NCBI RefSeq assembly: GCF_000832065.1
Contig: NZ_JXQM01000017.1
Span: 35,447-99,446, forward strand
DNA length: 64,000 nt
Direction: 5' to 3'
Source: Nitrosospira sp. NpAV
GTDB taxonomy: Bacteria > Pseudomonadota > Gammaproteobacteria > Burkholderiales > Nitrosomonadaceae
A program made the translations under genes and the position numbers. Position 1 is the first letter of the stretch; each line of letters begins with the position of its first letter. The notes beneath the pieces were generated by a model that did no database searches, was not told where the DNA came from, and saw only the letters and a program-made list of their open reading frames with translations. Positions 20,809 to 29,818 of the stretch are shown here, one piece after another.

Positions 20809-22146
20809 TTACTGGCGAGCGATGAAATATTTTGCGACATCTTGCAGGTCACTTAGATCGACAGTACCCGCCGCTCTACGCAAACGCAGATATCCTAGGA
20901 GATAGCTGTAGCGCGCTTGTGTCAGATCGAGTCTTGCCCTGAACAGTTGTTGTTGCGCGTTGAGTATATCGATATTCGTCCGTGTACCGCCTTTAACACT
21001 TTTCTGGGTCGCATCGAGCAGAAAGGTTCCGGAGTTGACTGATTTCTCAAGCGCGTCGATTCGGCGCGCACTGGTCAAGGTCAGATTGAATTGCTTGCGT
21101 AGTTCGATCAATACCTGATTGATCTTGGTTTCGAGATCAGCCTTGGCTTTTTCATGGTTCGACACGGCCTGGCTGGTCAGGGCATTGACGCTGCCGCCCG
21201 CGTACAATGGCACATTCACCTGAACACCGATGCTGCGGGTAAATGTATCCAGGCCGAAGAATACGATATTGTCGGACTTGGTTTTGGTGACGCTGGCGAT
21301 AACGTCAAGACGCGGCGCATGACCGGCGCGCTGCTTGTTGATTTCCTGGCGTGCAATTTCGACCGCATGGCGCTGGGCGGCGATTTCCGGATTGTTCTCC
21401 AGGGCGATGGCTTTCCATTCATCGAAGCCGCCCGGTTGCATCGGCTTCACGCGAAAATCATCCAGTAACGGATCCAGCGCCGTGATTTCATCACCAACAA
21501 TAGCCGCAAGCACATTACGGGCATTCGTCAGACTATCACGTGCTTCGAGTACTTGCGCTTCGGCCAGATCGAATTTTGTCTGTGTTTCCAGCATCTCCGT
21601 TCTGGTACCCTCGCCCTTTTCGAACATGCGATCATTCGCCAACCGTTGATCCGCAAGTGCACTCAACTGCGACACCGTCAGTGCCAACTGATCTTCCGCA
21701 TATCTAGCCTCGGCATACGCGCTGACAAGACGTACGATCAAGTCCTGGTTATTCGTAATAAACTTGGAATCACTCAGACTGGTTTGGGCAATACCTTGCT
21801 TATACTTGGCAAGCGCTTCCAGGTTGACAACCGGTTGACGTAACTGAATATTGGCGTTCTCACTGCGATAGGTCAGGTGCTGTGTGATGGTCCCCCGCGT
21901 GATATCCCCCATGTTTTCACTGGTTGTATAAGCTCCCGACAGCACGGGGAGCAGGCTGGCGCGTCCCACCGCTTTGAATTGCTGACCCGCCTCGTTTTCG
22001 TGAATCGCCGCGCGATGAGCGGAATCATTCATCAACGCCGCGTCATAGGCTTCGATCAGCCCCAATGCCGATACATTATTTATCTGAAATAGAGCCAGGA
22101 TGCCCAAGCTTGAAACAAGCCAATGGCGGAGTGAAACTACACGCAT
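20809..22146 (-). CDS. TolC-family outer-membrane channel of a type I secretion system
   Basis: The 445-residue protein starts with a signal peptide (LVSSLGILALFQINNVSA). It shows the two-fold helical repeat of outer-membrane efflux proteins: NIQLRQPVVNLEALAKY, VQVNVPLYAGGSVNAL and paired YAEARYAED-type coiled-coil helices. The C-terminal GGTRTNIDILNAQQQLFRARLD segment is diagnostic. It is the third gene of the leftward exporter run, its ATG lying two bases after the HlyD-like gene stop. It should form the trimeric duct through which the substrate leaves the cell. Confidence 0.93.
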   Translation of the reverse strand: MRVVSLRHWLVSSLGILALFQINNVSALGLIEAYDAALMNDSAHRAAIHENEAGQQFKAVGRASLLPVLSGAYTTSENMGDITRGTITQHLTYRSENANIQLRQPVVNLEALAKYKQGIAQTSLSDSKFITNNQDLIVRLVSAYAEARYAEDQLALTVSQLSALADQRLANDRMFEKGEGTRTEMLETQTKFDLAEAQVLEARDSLTNARNVLAAIVGDEITALDPLLDDFRVKPMQPGGFDEWKAIALENNPEIAAQRHAVEIARQEINKQRAGHAPRLDVIASVTKTKSDNIVFFGLDTFTRSIGVQVNVPLYAGGSVNALTSQAVSNHEKAKADLETKINQVLIELRKQFNLTLTSARRIDALEKSVNSGTFLLDATQKSVKGGTRTNIDILNAQQQLFRARLDLTQARYSYLLGYLRLRRAAGTVDLSDLQDVAKYFIARQ

Positions 22147-22148
22147 CT

Positions 22149-23504
22149 CTATTCTTCTGTCATTGACATTTTAATATGGTCAAGTATCGGCTTCAGTATG
22201 TAATTCATCATTGTTCGTTCGCCTGTCTTCACGAATAGCTCCACCGGCATGCCGGGTCGTATCTGCAGATCAGCAATCATCTTCATTCCTTCCGGTGCCA
22301 CTTTGGCTCTTAGCTTGTAATACGGCAGCCCGGTTTGCTCATCGACAAATCGATCCGCGGAGACGTGTGTTACAACGCCTGGCACATGTGGAGTCAGGTT
22401 TCGATTGAATGCGGAGAATATCAGCTCTACCGGAAGATCAGGATGTACCTTGTCAATCAAATGCACTGGCAAGTGCCCCTCGACGTCCAGTGCATCTTCG
22501 CTTGGCACAATATCCATCATTCTGAAACCGGGACCAATCACGCCACCACGTGTAAAGACATTCATTCCTACCACCGTTCCATCCACAGGTGCTTTCACCA
22601 GGATGTTTGCCAGGTCGTAATCCAGCCCGGTCAGCTGATGGGCAAGCGCCTCCGCTTCTTTTTGTATATCGGATAATTGGGATCGGACTTCCTTCTGATA
22701 TTCCTGCTGACGTTGCATACGATGCAGCTTCAACTCGGCAATCTGCCGTTGCCCACGCCCAATATTGCCAATATCCTCTGAGATCGCACCGCTGATTTGT
22801 GCGTAGGTTCGCTCTAGCTCCAGCAAGCGATTACGGGCTACATACCCTTCTTTGGCCAGGTCGCGCATTCCGTCCAGTTGCTCCCTTAAAAACTCCAATT
22901 GCTGTTTTTTATTGTCCCGTGATTCTTCCAACCCGCTGGTTTGTAATTTGAGTCCAGAGATGTTTTCATCAATTGCCGATAACTCACTTTCAATTCCCAT
23001 CCGTCGCGAGTTAAACAGATGCTGCTGCATATTAATATTGTTGGCGACACGCGGATCACTTTTTACGCTTTCCAGCTCTGGAGGAAAGACGATAATCTTC
23101 TCCCCATCGCGTTCAGCAATCAAACGAGCCTCTGCTGCACGCGCGGTAAAATACTGGACGCGCATCATTTCCGCATTGGCCTTGGCCTGCACGCTATTCA
23201 TACGCACCAACACCGCCCCTGCCTTAACCACATCTCCTTCTTTCACGAGAATATCTTCGATCGTACCACCTGTTTGATGCTGTATTGCCTTCCTGTTTGT
23301 CGATACGGTAACCGTCCCGCTGAGTGGAACCCCCTTATCCAAAGGCGCAAACGATGCCCACACTAAAAAACCACCGACGCCAGCCACGACAATCCACCAT
23401 CCGAGACGAATGTAAAAACGCGCATCGGTATCTATCCCTGAAGGCATCACTTCCTCGGAGCCGGCATGAGTAGCCGCTGCGTGCTTGCCAAACAGCTTCA
23501 TCAT
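22149..23504 (-). CDS. HlyD-family type I secretion periplasmic adaptor
   Basis: The 451-residue membrane-fusion protein has a cytoplasmic N-terminus and one membrane helix (about residues 32-52). A lipoyl half-motif follows (GTIEDILVKEGDVVKAGAVL), then a long coiled-coil hairpin (about 110-300). The beta-barrel part includes LVKAPVDGTVVGMNVFTRGGVIGPG. The last part (RPGMPVELFVKTGERTMMNYILKP) matches the PrtE/HlyD type. It links the ABC exporter at 23628-25346 to the TolC-type channel. Confidence 0.94.
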   Translation of the reverse strand: MMKLFGKHAAATHAGSEEVMPSGIDTDARFYIRLGWWIVVAGVGGFLVWASFAPLDKGVPLSGTVTVSTNRKAIQHQTGGTIEDILVKEGDVVKAGAVLVRMNSVQAKANAEMMRVQYFTARAAEARLIAERDGEKIIVFPPELESVKSDPRVANNINMQQHLFNSRRMGIESELSAIDENISGLKLQTSGLEESRDNKKQQLEFLREQLDGMRDLAKEGYVARNRLLELERTYAQISGAISEDIGNIGRGQRQIAELKLHRMQRQQEYQKEVRSQLSDIQKEAEALAHQLTGLDYDLANILVKAPVDGTVVGMNVFTRGGVIGPGFRMMDIVPSEDALDVEGHLPVHLIDKVHPDLPVELIFSAFNRNLTPHVPGVVTHVSADRFVDEQTGLPYYKLRAKVAPEGMKMIADLQIRPGMPVELFVKTGERTMMNYILKPILDHIKMSMTEE

Positions 23505-23627
23505 CGTCGTCAGTTATTCCCCAATCCGTGACATGGTCCGGTAATCCCTTTTAACAAAAGTATTCCTCCACATCTGTATCGGTGACCGCTCACCTTCATG
23601 GAGTGAATCTGTGGCTCGTTGTGCTAC

Positions 23628-25346
23628 TTAACCATGTTGCACCTGCTGTAACGGTTGCTGACTTACTTTGGCCAATCTGGCCAATACCTGATCGCTTGGG
23701 CCAAACAATTGTGCTTTTCCATCGCGTAGCAGCAATAATTTATTGGTGGCGCGAAGGACGCTACTGCGATGGCTAATCATTACAATGGTTTTTCCACGAC
23801 TGTGTAGGTCATTAATCGCCGCAATCAACGCCTGCTCACCCATTTCATCCAGATTTGAATTCGGCTCGTCCAAAACGATTAGCGAAGGGTCGCCGTACAT
23901 TGCCCGTGCCAGACCAAGTCGCTGTTTTTGCCCGCCTGATAGTCCGGCCCCGCCATCTCCCAGGAGAGTATCGTAGCCTTGGGGAAATTGCAAAATCATG
24001 TCATGCACCCCCGCACGCTTGGCTGCCAGTATCACTTTTTGCGAATCAATCTCACCAAAACGAGCGATGTTCTCGCTAACGGTTCCGGCAAACAGCTCAA
24101 TATCCTGGGGCAAATAACCCATATGGGGACCCAGCTCATCTTTATTCCATTGATAAACATCTGCACCATCCAAACGCACTTCACCCATCGCAGCCGGCCA
24201 AATACCGACCAGCAATCGTGCCAGGGTGGATTTACCTGCTCCACTGGTTCCAATGATCCCGAGTACATCTCCGGGCTCAATTGCAAAACTCAGGTTCCTG
24301 AGAATAGCCACTTTAGAGCCGGGAGGTACTGCTGTCACCGCTTCGACCGAAACTTGCCCAAGGGGTTTGGGCAGGGACATTCCCGCTTCACGCGCTGGAT
24401 TGGCCTCCAACAGTTCATTCAAGCGTTGGTAAGCACTACGTGTGCTACTCCAGCTTTTCCATATCCCGATCAATTGCTCAACCGGGCTCAACGCTCTGCC
24501 CATCAATATGGCGGCTACAATCATCATCCCCGGTGTAATCTTGCCTTCCAACGCAAGTAGCGCCCCCAGGCCCAGTATCAGCGATTGCAACGATAAGCGG
24601 ACAAACTTTGTGATCGCACCGATGGTTCCGGTCTTTTCGCTGGCTTCCGCTTGCAATTGCAGGAAATGGCTATGCAGCTTGAACCAGCGCGATATCAAAT
24701 TAGGCAACATGCCCATTGCCGCTATTACTTCTGCATTGCGCAAGTTATTGGTCGCCAGATTGCTTGATGCCACTGCCATGGCATTGGCGTCTTCCAGTGG
24801 TTTTTTCGACACCGCCTCATTGACAAAGGCCAGAACAACCAGCACCGCCGTTCCAATCAGCGCAAACATACCCAGTAACGGGTTAAACAGGAAAATGACG
24901 GTCAAATATATTGGGAACCACGGCGCATCGAAGAAGGCAAATAAGCCTTGACCTGTTAAAAACTGGCGGATAGCCGTGAGATCCTGCAATGCTTGCCCGG
25001 CATTACCACCCGCACGTTTCAGATTCTGCTCAAAGGCCGCTGTATAAATCCGCTTGTTCATCGTCACATCAAGCTTTGCGCCAACCCGGATCAGCACAAA
25101 GCTGCGTATAAACTCCAGTGCGCTCATGAACAGATAGGCCCCGAGCACTATCAATGTCAGCATCAACAGCGTTGTTTCGTTGCGACTGGCCAGGACACGA
25201 TCATAAACCTGCAACATGTACAGGGCTGGCACCAGTAACAGCAGATTGATAATGGCGCTAAAAATGCCGACGGTTCTGAATGCCCCCTTGAAACTTACGA
25301 GGGCTTGCGCAATCTCGGTTTGGGGAATTTTGAGCTGGTAACTCAT
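23628..25346 (-). CDS. Type I secretion ABC permease/ATPase (PrtD type)
   Basis: The 572-residue half-transporter has an N-terminal six-helix membrane domain (about residues 20-300) and a C-terminal ATPase: Walker A IGTSGAGKSTLARLL, signature LSGGQKQRLGLARAM, Walker B LIVLDEPNSNLDE. It lacks the N-terminal C39 peptidase or peptidase-like domain of HlyB/LapB exporters, so it belongs to the PrtD/AprD class that exports proteins with an uncleaved C-terminal signal. A GAGG ribosome site precedes the ATG at 25346. It is followed by the adaptor and channel genes. Confidence 0.95.
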   Translation of the reverse strand: MSYQLKIPQTEIAQALVSFKGAFRTVGIFSAIINLLLLVPALYMLQVYDRVLASRNETTLLMLTLIVLGAYLFMSALEFIRSFVLIRVGAKLDVTMNKRIYTAAFEQNLKRAGGNAGQALQDLTAIRQFLTGQGLFAFFDAPWFPIYLTVIFLFNPLLGMFALIGTAVLVVLAFVNEAVSKKPLEDANAMAVASSNLATNNLRNAEVIAAMGMLPNLISRWFKLHSHFLQLQAEASEKTGTIGAITKFVRLSLQSLILGLGALLALEGKITPGMMIVAAILMGRALSPVEQLIGIWKSWSSTRSAYQRLNELLEANPAREAGMSLPKPLGQVSVEAVTAVPPGSKVAILRNLSFAIEPGDVLGIIGTSGAGKSTLARLLVGIWPAAMGEVRLDGADVYQWNKDELGPHMGYLPQDIELFAGTVSENIARFGEIDSQKVILAAKRAGVHDMILQFPQGYDTLLGDGGAGLSGGQKQRLGLARAMYGDPSLIVLDEPNSNLDEMGEQALIAAINDLHSRGKTIVMISHRSSVLRATNKLLLLRDGKAQLFGPSDQVLARLAKVSQQPLQQVQHG

Positions 25347-25536
25347 TCAACCTCAATTGGCATTGTTGAGCACAACAAAAAACGCAATTTGTTCCCCATC
25401 CTGACCTTGGCAAACAGGAAGCAAGAACCTCCGGCATGCACCTGTACACCGGATCCTGCAATGAACTCGGGCCTGGGTCGGGATGAAAGGCGAAACTGGC
25501 CAGTCATTCTCTAAGCTGGAATTCTGTTCAATCCGT

Positions 25537-25607
25537 GGGTAGGCGTGTAAATCCACAGCCCCATGCGGTCGGTCACTCCAAGTCTTTCATCTTTCATAGA
25601 TCGCGCT
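25537..25607 (-). pseudogene. Remnant of the 3' end of a NarL/LuxR-type response regulator gene
   Basis: Read on the minus strand, this segment matches the C-terminal HTH end of the intact regulator at 29819-30523 (its bases 29862-29926). By hand alignment about 43 of 49 bases agree over the best part. The translation gives AIYE, then RLGVTDRMGLWIYTPTHG, against AIYEKLGVTNRVGLWAYAHTHS in the intact gene. A seven-base duplication (CTTTCATCTTTCAT) breaks the frame. Nothing of the receiver domain remains. Confidence 0.75.
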
Positions 25608-25750
25608 CTTTCAGGCCAGGACTGAAAAGGGTCTTGCTGCCTGGTTGGCTCAGATAGACAAAGAACCCGGAACCGGGAAAGCTCGCCACTTTCACTTTAA
25701 GAAAGCCGCCTTGTGCAATGGACTATCGTCTCAAAAGTTTTTCCCAAGCT

Positions 25751-25795
25751 ACATTTCTCCCGCCAACCACAATTTGTGGTTGGCGGGAGAAATGT
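25751..25795 (+). terminator. Perfect inverted repeat with 22-base arms, followed by T-run on plus strand
   Basis: Arms 25751-25772 and 25774-25795 are exact reverse complements around a single base, and T residues run from 25795 to 25801. The form is that of a very strong rho-independent terminator for plus-strand transcription, yet no plus-strand gene ends here. It lies 41 bases beyond the stop of the leftward secreted-protein gene, where on the minus strand the T-run would precede the stem. It may act as a 3' end-protecting stem for that message. Confidence 0.7.
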
Positions 25796-25836
25796 TTTTT
25801 TACAAAATCTACATCGGATGACGTCAAGTAGAGGTG

Positions 25837-28800
25837 CTATACAAGAGCAATATCCGTCAGGGCAAGGTCCACTCCCACCACGGTGATAACAGTCGTTTGC
25901 GCGCCTCCAGTCTCAGTTACGGAGACGATGCTGTCAGCCCCGGTATTATTAATCGAAACACCAGCACCTAAATCCCCGAGAAGAAACAGCGTGTCAGCCG
26001 ACGTATCAAAACCCTCGATCCTGTAGGCATCTTCAGAAGCAGCCAGATCGACATTGAAGCCGTCCAGGTCGCTGGAAGCACCGAGCAGTGTAAAGTCGAA
26101 AGTCCCACTCAGGTCGTTGGCGAACAGGTCAACCGAAAAATTACTGGTTGCCGTGTCGCTATCGGCATCCGTCAGCGACGCGGTGAGGTCAAGTTTAATG
26201 TCGCTGGCAAGATTTTCGGTCGCCTGGATGAACTCAATCACCGGAATCTTGATAACACCCTTACCCATGGTGAGTTGAACAGAGTCGATCAGCTTTGAAC
26301 CCTGTGTATCGATGGCAAAGGATGTTTGCCCTCCTGCCTCCGCGGTCAAATCACCACTCAAAACTTTTACATTGCCTGAATTAGTGCCGTCATCGAAGAA
26401 AATCTTGTAGTACAACTCCTCGGTCGTTGGATCATAGCCCTGTACCGAATTGTCGATGAAAACTTTCATGCCGGTTAATAAAGTTTCGGGATTGATGACA
26501 AAGCTTTCATCGCCGGCGTTTATTCCTGCCGTGCTGTTCCCATCCAGGTTGTTATTGCCGATTCCTATGCCGGAAGTACTGACATTCATGTTTGCGGAAC
26601 CAAGAAATGAAAAACCTCCCGCCTCAATTTGTGCCTCGGTGAGATCGGGTTCTCCCAGCCCAATTGCGGATACTATGTCACTATCAGAGGTCGTAGCCTG
26701 CACACCGAAAAAGACTACTTGCTCGTCAGGGGGGATAGTCAGGGTTCGCACAGGATCCGGGCCGCCCGCATCGAGGGATCCGTCGGCACTGCTGAACGTG
26801 ATCGTCGATCCAAATCCCTGTTCCAGGTCAAATACATAGCGGCCATCATGCAACGCCGTAAGAGTGAAGTCCACCGTCGTATCGGCTGTGCCTGCAATAT
26901 TGTCGAAGTCGGCGGTCAGCGAGCCTGCAAAGAGGAAATCACCGGAGGCATTAGGAGATCCCGCCAGTTCATCGAATGTGAAGCTCGACCCATCGATCGT
27001 CGTACCATCCGGTCTGACAAGTTGGAATTGATTCAAAGAGATGTCCAGGTTACCCGGTTGATCAGCGCCAACAGACCCGTTCCATTCCCCATATTGCGGG
27101 GCGATGGTGCCGGTGCCTACCAAGTTGCCGAAATCAAGCGTCGGCGTGTCGTCATCAACATTGATTGCCAGCGTGCCATCCGCCGTGTCGCCATCTCCAT
27201 CGGTTACCCGGTAGTTGATGGCGAACGCCTGGTTGTTCTCGTCCAGCCCCGCCGCATGCATGATTGGCGCATTCTGTGTCACGATGTAGGCGCCCGTCGC
27301 GGTGTTCAGCGTCAGCGTCAAGACCGTGGTCGTGCCCTGCTTGACCAGCAGGTTGTCACCGTCAGCCACATAACTGAAGCCCGACGGCGCACCCGTAGTC
27401 AGGTAGGCAATCGAGCCGCCATCCGCACCGAAGCTGTGACCCAGCGTGCCGGAGACATTCTCCGCATCGATGTCATCGCCCGTGCCACCCGGATTACCGC
27501 CGCTCAGTGCATCGTCATCGAGCTTCACCACATTGTTCGCGGATACCGTCGGCCCATCATCCTCGAACACCAGGTTCGCCCCGATGTTGAGGGTGGCGCT
27601 CGCATGATCGCCGTCCTTGTCGGTGATGGTCCCGGTCAAAGTCACCAGGTTGTCCGCCGACAGGGTCTTCGCGTCATCGGGATTGGTCGTGTCAGGATGC
27701 ACCACTGCCCGCAGCTGGTCGAGTGTGACGTTGCCATTGGCCGCTGCGCTCACTGTGAATACGATGGGGCCAGTGGCCGCCGTCACGGCGTCCGTGCCCG
27801 CACGGCCTTGCACTACTCCGGCATTCAGGAACAGGAACACGTGGTTGCCGCTGGCCGTGTCCACCAGCCCGGAATCCGCCCCGGAGGCGCTGATGCCCAG
27901 TGCAAAGGCCAGCGTGCCCGCCCCATCCGCCCCGAACGCGGAAGTAAAGTTGGCGGCAAAGTTCTTGGTGTCGTTGGTCGCCAGCACTGTCTCGTCCACC
28001 GTCAGCACCGGCTCCACGCCGGTGGTGTTGATGCTCGGCCCGTCGTCCTCGAATTTTACATGGGAGCCGACTTCGGCTGTTGCTGTGGAGACTTGAAGCA
28101 GCTTGAAGCCACCAATATCGAAATCGGCATGAGTATCACCGGTTGCGTTAAGTGCGGCTCCGTTTTCGATAAGCACGCGGTTGTGATCGGCCGTTGTGGT
28201 GTATTCAATCTTCTCGCCCGCTTTTACTCCGGATATTGTCGCCACGCCGGCGTTGAAAGCTACTGTCACGCCGTTAGCTGTTGCATTGACACCCGTATCG
28301 ATGAGGACGGTTCCATTTAGCGTGACTTTGACGTGCGTAATTGCAACTGAGCTATCGTTCCCATATCCGTCAATGAAATTTACACCTGGTTCGGCCGCAG
28401 TGCTAAAGGCGCTGACTTTAACGACGGCACTCTTGCCGCTCTGTAACTGGACAATGTCGAAAGTGGCCGCTCTTGCATTGAAAACATTGGTAAAGTCGAT
28501 GTTGGCTTCGACATCCGCCTCGTTCTGATCCAGGTTGGGAATAGTCACATTCTGCCGGGCACCCGTCACGAACGAGAACCGAATACCTTCCTGCTCGGTT
28601 ATCATCTGGCTGTTGGTGCCGAAGGTGGTCGTACCACCCCCCTGACTGCTATTGATCGTGTCGCCAGTATTTATATTTACCCCGGTAGACTGGTTTGCCG
28701 GATCCTTTCCAGTGGCTATGATGGCGGGATCGGTGATCCTGATAACACCGCCATCGTTAACAGTTGTCGGGTTCGCCGTCGTAAACATCAGGAACAGGTT

Positions 28801-29409
28801 CTGCCCCGAAGGCGCATTCGCAAGACTGAATGTCAGATCCTGACTGGCGCCTACAAAGACCTTATCCAGTAGATTAAGCGAGTCGTCGGGGTTGGTGGGG
28901 TCTGTATTCTTGAGAGGAGCGTACTGCACAGACCACATTTTGGCGCCCGACACCGGCGTTCCGATTTCTTCCAAATAAAGAGCGAACACGATCGGACCAT
29001 CAGCAGCACCTGCACGGCCCAAGACGATATTGTTGTTCGTATCCGTAAAGAGGAGAATGTTGACGCCGTCAAGGGTGTCGAGGCCGCTATCCAATCCATT
29101 AAGCGGCGCGCCACCGGGACCGACGAGGCCGAGATCGGTAATGGTTCCGCCGGGTGCTGGCGTGATGCTGACAATATTGCTGCCAGTGTTCCCTACAGCG
29201 CCGGTATAGCCGCTTAAGGCGGCGCCAACTGTTGGGGTTCCTGCTCCAAGCGCTGTCAACCGGGTAGAGAAGGCCGCGGGAAGGGACGATACAAGAATAT
29301 CATTGTCGTCTGCGTCGCCAGCCGGTGCAGGAGTGGCGGTCAAGTTCTGCAACCCGGCCGACTCGTCAAGCGTGAGGTTTACTGATGTGTCTACGGTTAT
29401 TATAGCCAT
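25837..29409 (-). CDS. Large type I secreted protein with DUF5801/T1SS-143-like repeats
   Basis: The protein has 1190 residues from the ATG at 29409, preceded by GGGGGAAG (a TTG five codons earlier is less likely). It is acidic and almost free of Cys, and is built of repeated beta-rich modules. The boundaries are marked by FEDDGPS / FEDDGPT / VDDDTPT and by TITDKDGDHASATLNI / VTDGDGDTADGTLAI, typical of calcium-binding adhesin-like repeats. No GGxGxD nonapeptide block was found. The C-terminus (about the last 70 residues, DAYRIEGFDTSADTLFLLG ... hydrophobic LALTDIALV) has the character of an uncleaved type I signal. Its place next to the exporter genes makes it the likely cargo, released or surface-bound. 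Function may be adhesion or matrix formation. Confidence 0.88.
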   Translation of the reverse strand: MAIITVDTSVNLTLDESAGLQNLTATPAPAGDADDNDILVSSLPAAFSTRLTALGAGTPTVGAALSGYTGAVGNTGSNIVSITPAPGGTITDLGLVGPGGAPLNGLDSGLDTLDGVNILLFTDTNNNIVLGRAGAADGPIVFALYLEEIGTPVSGAKMWSVQYAPLKNTDPTNPDDSLNLLDKVFVGASQDLTFSLANAPSGQNLFLMFTTANPTTVNDGGVIRITDPAIIATGKDPANQSTGVNINTGDTINSSQGGGTTTFGTNSQMITEQEGIRFSFVTGARQNVTIPNLDQNEADVEANIDFTNVFNARAATFDIVQLQSGKSAVVKVSAFSTAAEPGVNFIDGYGNDSSVAITHVKVTLNGTVLIDTGVNATANGVTVAFNAGVATISGVKAGEKIEYTTTADHNRVLIENGAALNATGDTHADFDIGGFKLLQVSTATAEVGSHVKFEDDGPSINTTGVEPVLTVDETVLATNDTKNFAANFTSAFGADGAGTLAFALGISASGADSGLVDTASGNHVFLFLNAGVVQGRAGTDAVTAATGPIVFTVSAAANGNVTLDQLRAVVHPDTTNPDDAKTLSADNLVTLTGTITDKDGDHASATLNIGANLVFEDDGPTVSANNVVKLDDDALSGGNPGGTGDDIDAENVSGTLGHSFGADGGSIAYLTTGAPSGFSYVADGDNLLVKQGTTTVLTLTLNTATGAYIVTQNAPIMHAAGLDENNQAFAINYRVTDGDGDTADGTLAINVDDDTPTLDFGNLVGTGTIAPQYGEWNGSVGADQPGNLDISLNQFQLVRPDGTTIDGSSFTFDELAGSPNASGDFLFAGSLTADFDNIAGTADTTVDFTLTALHDGRYVFDLEQGFGSTITFSSADGSLDAGGPDPVRTLTIPPDEQVVFFGVQATTSDSDIVSAIGLGEPDLTEAQIEAGGFSFLGSANMNVSTSGIGIGNNNLDGNSTAGINAGDESFVINPETLLTGMKVFIDNSVQGYDPTTEELYYKIFFDDGTNSGNVKVLSGDLTAEAGGQTSFAIDTQGSKLIDSVQLTMGKGVIKIPVIEFIQATENLASDIKLDLTASLTDADSDTATSNFSVDLFANDLSGTFDFTLLGASSDLDGFNVDLAASEDAYRIEGFDTSADTLFLLGDLGAGVSINNTGADSIVSVTETGGAQTTVITVVGVDLALTDIALV

Positions 29410-29818
29410 GTTTGCTTCCCCCAATAGATAGGTAGATTAAGAGTTTTCCTGACGAATGTTTCTGCCGCCACTATGAACATTTTCAGGCTAGCTTTTTGGC
29501 TTTAAAATTGCCATGAGTCAAAGGTCCTTTTTTGAATAGGAGAAAAGTACTACGAGAAATAGATATAAACTACCAGCAACGAAGCTACTGGCTCGTTCAC
29601 TTGATTCATAGGGATTATTCAAGTTGCAGTCTATGGGGCGATAGAGAAACGGAAACAGGTGCCCATGAGTGTGTGTTTGCTGCAGCTTTGGATGTGGAAG
29701 GGATGGAACCCAAGCGGTCGAGCTGCTGTTTCCCTAAGGAAGGATCAGGCGGATTCTTGCCTGGATGAACTCAATATCGTTTTTTAATTCTTTACTTGCT
29801 TCGTTTCTCTTTGATTCG
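29410..29818. other. Intergenic region upstream of the secreted-protein gene
   Basis: About 410 bases between the regulator stop and the secreted-protein start, both genes leftward. It should contain the promoter of the secreted-protein gene. A 78-codon plus-strand frame (29532-29768) lacks similarity and is not called. No strong palindrome seen. Confidence 0.5.

Larger units (their letters stand above)
25347..25836. other. Intergenic region between exporter and substrate genes, with gene remnants and a hairpin
   Basis: This stretch of 490 bases holds a decayed fragment of a NarL-type regulator gene (listed), a further 42-codon open fragment (25594-25722, minus) of unknown origin and a perfect inverted repeat. 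Frames such as 25353-25556 have no ribosome site. The promoter of the exporter operon should lie in the left part, but no clear -35/-10 pair was found. Confidence 0.6.

Noticed and set aside
26629..28320. Long plus-strand frame of 563 codons inside the secreted-protein gene
   Set aside because: It is antisense to the repeat protein; the open frame results from its biased codon use. The product has no recognisable domain.
29532..29768. Plus-strand frame of 78 codons upstream of the secreted-protein gene
   Set aside because: No ribosome site and no protein-like pattern; lies where the promoter should be.
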